Assembly: GCF_017377655.1 (NCBI RefSeq)
Contig: NZ_JAFREL010000003.1
Span: 62,276 to 126,275, forward strand
Source of the DNA: Candidatus Enterococcus ferrettii
Lineage (GTDB): Bacteria > Bacillota > Bacilli > Lactobacillales > Enterococcaceae
Length of the DNA: 64,000 bases
Direction: 5' to 3'
The notes under the pieces were generated by a model. It was not told where the DNA came from, did not search any database, and saw only the letters and a program-made list of their open reading frames with translations. The position numbers were made by a program, and so were the translations under genes. Below, piece after piece: positions 61,656 through 64,000 of the stretch. Within the stretch, counting starts at the first letter, position 1, and every line of letters begins with the position of its first letter.

Positions 61656-61948
61656 TCATTTTCCTCCTCCTTGAACCAAGAGAAATCATCTGGTGTTTCA
61701 CCATCGTAGTAGCGCAGAAAGTCTTTAGCACTCAGTAACGTCTCCTCATCCTCTTCTTCCTCCTGCTCCGCCCGATACGTTTGATACTGCTGAATCAGTT
61801 GCCGATACAATTCCTTTTTCGAATGGCCTTCACCTGTAATAAAAGGCAGCTCCTTTAGATAGCCGGAATACACAGGAATTTCTGCCGCCCATTCAATGGG
61901 CAGTTCAATCACACTTAAATGAAGCTCTTGGAAAATTTCTTCGTACAT
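61652..61948 (-). CDS. Small acidic protein of unknown function
   Basis: A 98-residue protein. The N-terminal half ('LSVIELPIEWAAEIPVYSGYLKELPFITGEGHSKKELYRQLIQQYQTY') resembles the HicB/UPF0150 pattern of a short beta sheet plus helix, but no HicA is adjacent. The C-terminal part has a poly-Glu run 'EQEEEEDEETL' and ends 'DDFSWFKEEENE'. It starts directly at the AraC stop and overlaps the next gene. Confidence 0.55.
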   Translation of the reverse strand: MYEEIFQELHLSVIELPIEWAAEIPVYSGYLKELPFITGEGHSKKELYRQLIQQYQTYRAEQEEEEDEETLLSAKDFLRYYDGETPDDFSWFKEEENE

Positions 61949-62911
61949 TTATGCTTCCTCCTGTTCTTTGCACTTTATTCGGTACATACGAGGTGTCATC
62001 CCCACCACTTGTTTGAATTTTTTATAAAAGAAGGCTTTGTCCTTATAGCCTAGATGTTCCACAATTTCTTGTACAGACAGATTGGTTTGGGACAAGTTTT
62101 TCTGTGCCAGCAGGAGCCTTTTTTGTAAAACAATCTCAGTAAAGGTCTGCCCAGTTTTCTCCTTTAATAAAGCAGATAGATAATTCGGATGAAAATGGAA
62201 ATACGCCGCCGTTTCCTCCAGCTTCACGACCCGAATCATCGTATCTATATAAGCTAGCACCTCTTCAATCAGCTGATCATTGGCAACATAATGATCCTTT
62301 CTCACGATGGCTTGGTCTGCTCCCTGACTGATCTCAACAATCAACAAAACAAAGGCGGCCTTCGTCACCTTATTATTGAAATAAGACATCTTAACTACCT
62401 GCTTCAACAGCAGGAGCGAATAGACATGAACATCGGTCAGCTGATCAAAATGAAAAATCAAATAGCGGCTGATCTGCTGGAACTCTTCACTAATCGCTTC
62501 AACAAAAAAGCGATAGAGCCGCTGTTCTTCGACAAATTGTGTCAACAGGGAATCGGTAAAATAGCTGTCTTTAAAATAGAAGCACACAACTGCTGTATCC
62601 TTACTTTCTCTATAAGTTATTTTCGTACGAGAATTGCTCAAAAACAAATGTCCTGCTTGATAGGTGTGCTCGATACCATCGATTTCTACCTGAGCAGCTC
62701 CTTCTAAAATATATAAAATCCGAGTATAGCCTTGCGGAACCTCGATTTCTCCTTGGGAATACTGAGAAACGAATGCCGCAATTTCCCGCTTAGGATTATC
62801 AGCAAAGTCAGATACTTCCTTGGCCATTGCCCTATTATCATGCAAGTAACAATCTAAGGTTACTAAAAATTGATAAAACGCCTCATAATGGGCTTCATTG
62901 AAATACGCCAT
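61949..62911 (-). CDS. AraC-family regulator with cupin sensor
   Basis: A 320-residue regulator. The N-terminal cupin-like domain ('GYTRILYILEGAAQVEIDGIEHTYQAGHLFLSNS') precedes a helical linker and the C-terminal pair of HTH motifs ('VKLEETAAYFHFHPNYLSALLKEKTGQTFTEIVLQKRLLLAQKNL' and 'LSVQEIVEHLGYKDKAFFYKKFKQVVGMTPRMYR'). It heads a three-gene unit whose other members are unknown acidic proteins. It is divergent to proC. Confidence 0.85.
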   Translation of the reverse strand: MAYFNEAHYEAFYQFLVTLDCYLHDNRAMAKEVSDFADNPKREIAAFVSQYSQGEIEVPQGYTRILYILEGAAQVEIDGIEHTYQAGHLFLSNSRTKITYRESKDTAVVCFYFKDSYFTDSLLTQFVEEQRLYRFFVEAISEEFQQISRYLIFHFDQLTDVHVYSLLLLKQVVKMSYFNNKVTKAAFVLLIVEISQGADQAIVRKDHYVANDQLIEEVLAYIDTMIRVVKLEETAAYFHFHPNYLSALLKEKTGQTFTEIVLQKRLLLAQKNLSQTNLSVQEIVEHLGYKDKAFFYKKFKQVVGMTPRMYRIKCKEQEEA

Positions 62912-63043
62912 GGTTACACCACCTTATAATCAAACACTTTTTACTTTATCTACACTATTTCTCATCGGATCAAAAGACTTTATAATAGCTCTATCAGTAT
63001 AACATGGAATATTTGAATCAAACACTTTTTGGAGGGATTACTT

Positions 63044-63856
63044 ATGAAAATTGGATTTATCGGTGCTGGAAATATGGCTTCTGCGATCGCTCAAGGCGTC
63101 GTGGATAACGGCTTTAGTAAAGCAGAGGATTTATATCTTTATGATATTGCGACAGAAAAGGTTCAGGCCTTTTGTGAAAAATTAGGAGCTCATGCTGTGG
63201 CTGATCCTCAGGAATTGATCCAAACAGTTGATATGGTCATCCTGGCAGTGAAACCGAATGTAATCAAAGGCGTACTGTTGGAAGCCAAAGAAGAAATTTT
63301 GACTAATCAGCCGTTGGTTGTTTCAATTGCAGCCGGAACAAGTACAGAAGCTATTTATGACGTATTTGAAACGGATCAGCCAATTCGCATTGTTCGGGTA
63401 ATGCCGAATGTAAATGCGATGGTGGGTCAAGGGGCTGCTGCTGTTTGCGGGAATCCACATGCCGCGAAGGAAGATGTGGACAAAGTGATTGCTTTGTTCA
63501 ATGCGATTGGAAAAGCTTGGCCGCTGGATGAACATTATTTCTCCATCTTCACCGCTATTGCTGGCAGTTCACCTGCCTACGCTTTCCTATTCATCGACTC
63601 AATTGCTCGAGCAGCAGTGAAGAATGGTATGCCAAAGGACATTGCTCTCGAAATGGCTACCCAGGCAGTTCTGGGAAGTGCTGAAATGCTAGCATCCAGT
63701 GGAGAAAATCCTTGGACTCTCATCGACCGGGTCAGCTCACCAGGTGGAACAACCGTAGCCGGTATTGTCGAATTAGAAAATAATGCCTTCATTTCAACCG
63801 TCATTAAAGGCATTGATGCGACCATTCAAAAAGACCTGGAATTGAATCAAAAATAA
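63044..63856 (+). CDS. proC: Pyrroline-5-carboxylate reductase
   Basis: ATG 63044 follows GGAGGG; 270 residues. The Rossmann start 'KIGFIGAGNMASAIAQGVV', 'VILAVKPNVI', 'RVMPNVNAMVGQGAAAV', 'AIAGSSPAYAFLFIDS' and 'LIDRVSSPGGTTVAGI' match ProC throughout. It reduces pyrroline-5-carboxylate to proline with NAD(P)H. It stands alone with its own terminator. Confidence 0.93.
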   Translation: MKIGFIGAGNMASAIAQGVVDNGFSKAEDLYLYDIATEKVQAFCEKLGAHAVADPQELIQTVDMVILAVKPNVIKGVLLEAKEEILTNQPLVVSIAAGTSTEAIYDVFETDQPIRIVRVMPNVNAMVGQGAAAVCGNPHAAKEDVDKVIALFNAIGKAWPLDEHYFSIFTAIAGSSPAYAFLFIDSIARAAVKNGMPKDIALEMATQAVLGSAEMLASSGENPWTLIDRVSSPGGTTVAGIVELENNAFISTVIKGIDATIQKDLELNQK

Positions 63857-63860
63857 CTGT

Positions 63861-63907
63861 AAAGAGGGACTGACTTGGCAATCGAAATTGCTAGTCAATC
63901 CCTCTTT
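63861..63907 (+). terminator. proC terminator
   Basis: Long stem AAAGAGGGA-c-TGACT...GCAAT / ATTGC...AGTCA-a-TCCCTCTTT directly after the stop. The remaining bases to 64000 hold nothing I can identify. Confidence 0.85.
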
Positions 63908-64000
63908 GGCTATGAAGAATATGATACTTGCCCTTCATAACGTGGACTGTGAATTTACCTAGTAATCAAAGGTTTGAACTGAGAAATTCTGATAATATTC

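Noticed and set aside
61652..61948. HicB antitoxin
   Set aside because: Only the first half looks HicB-like, there is no HicA toxin gene next to it, and the operon partners are an AraC regulator and an unknown protein.

Overview
The window looks like chromosomal DNA of a low-GC, Gram-positive lactic acid bacterium, most likely Enterococcus. The reasons are AGGAGG-type ribosome binding sites before most genes, many PTS operons, CcpA-like cre sites, an Axe-Txe toxin-antitoxin pair, a pediocin-like bacteriocin, and PRD/Mga and RpiR regulators. The species cannot be fixed from the sequence. I saw no phage, transposon, rRNA, tRNA or CRISPR array.

Layout. 0-2.8 kb: cell-surface genes (hexapeptide acyltransferase, family 8 glycosyltransferase, Ser-rich anchored protein), then a class IIa bacteriocin locus with a regulated promoter, a bacteriocin gene whose 5' end is disrupted, and its immunity gene. 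2.9-10.9 kb: minus-strand Gat-type PTS operon with rhamnulose-1-phosphate aldolase, lactaldehyde reductase, a 2-hydroxyacid dehydrogenase and a PRD regulator. 11.2-11.8 kb: axe-txe with its operator. 12-15.5 kb: GNAT, MarR regulator with paired operators, a DUF3021-like protein under LytTR-type repeats, a lipoprotein, small ORFs. 15.6-23 kb: alpha-glucoside PTS operon (EIICB, GH4 phospho-alpha-glucosidase, FGGY kinase), RpiR regulator, CapA-like lipoprotein, ANT(6)-like gene. 23.3-24.8 kb: small membrane proteins around a dense DnaA-box cluster. 25-29.6 kb: second MarR regulator with an ABC exporter, and a membrane glycerophosphodiesterase. 29.6-37.9 kb: second alpha-glucoside system built on dephosphorylation (EIIA, MapP-like phosphatase, GH13 glucosidase, ROK fructokinase) with EIICB, AraC and RpiR regulators. 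38-41.2 kb: XRE regulator, GyrI-like and DUF3788 proteins, LytTR/DUF3021 pair. 41.7-47.5 kb: 3-hydroxybutyrate/acetoacetate catabolic operon with a divergent LysR regulator. 47.9-49.5 kb: PAP2 and CorA. 49.6-55.7 kb: a paralogue of the first Gat-type operon carrying a FucA-type aldolase instead of RhaD. 55.9-58.4 kb: TPP-riboswitch operon thiW-thiM-thiE-cupin. 58.5-64 kb: VOC protein, Mga-type regulator, MazG-like protein, an AraC operon with two unknown acidic proteins, and proC.

How it fits together. Most of the window is carbohydrate capture. Two paralogous Gat-type operons probably feed ketose-1-phosphates to different class II aldolases. Two alpha-glucoside PTS operons use opposite chemistry: one hydrolyses the phosphorylated disaccharide, the other dephosphorylates it first. 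Five cre-like sites lie before these and the ketone-body operon, suggesting shared CcpA control. The strongest leads for new biology are the disrupted class IIa bacteriocin, the DnaA-box cluster far from any dnaA gene, the twin PTS-aldolase-dehydrogenase operons, and a two-promoter LytTR regulon with identical geometry at both sites.
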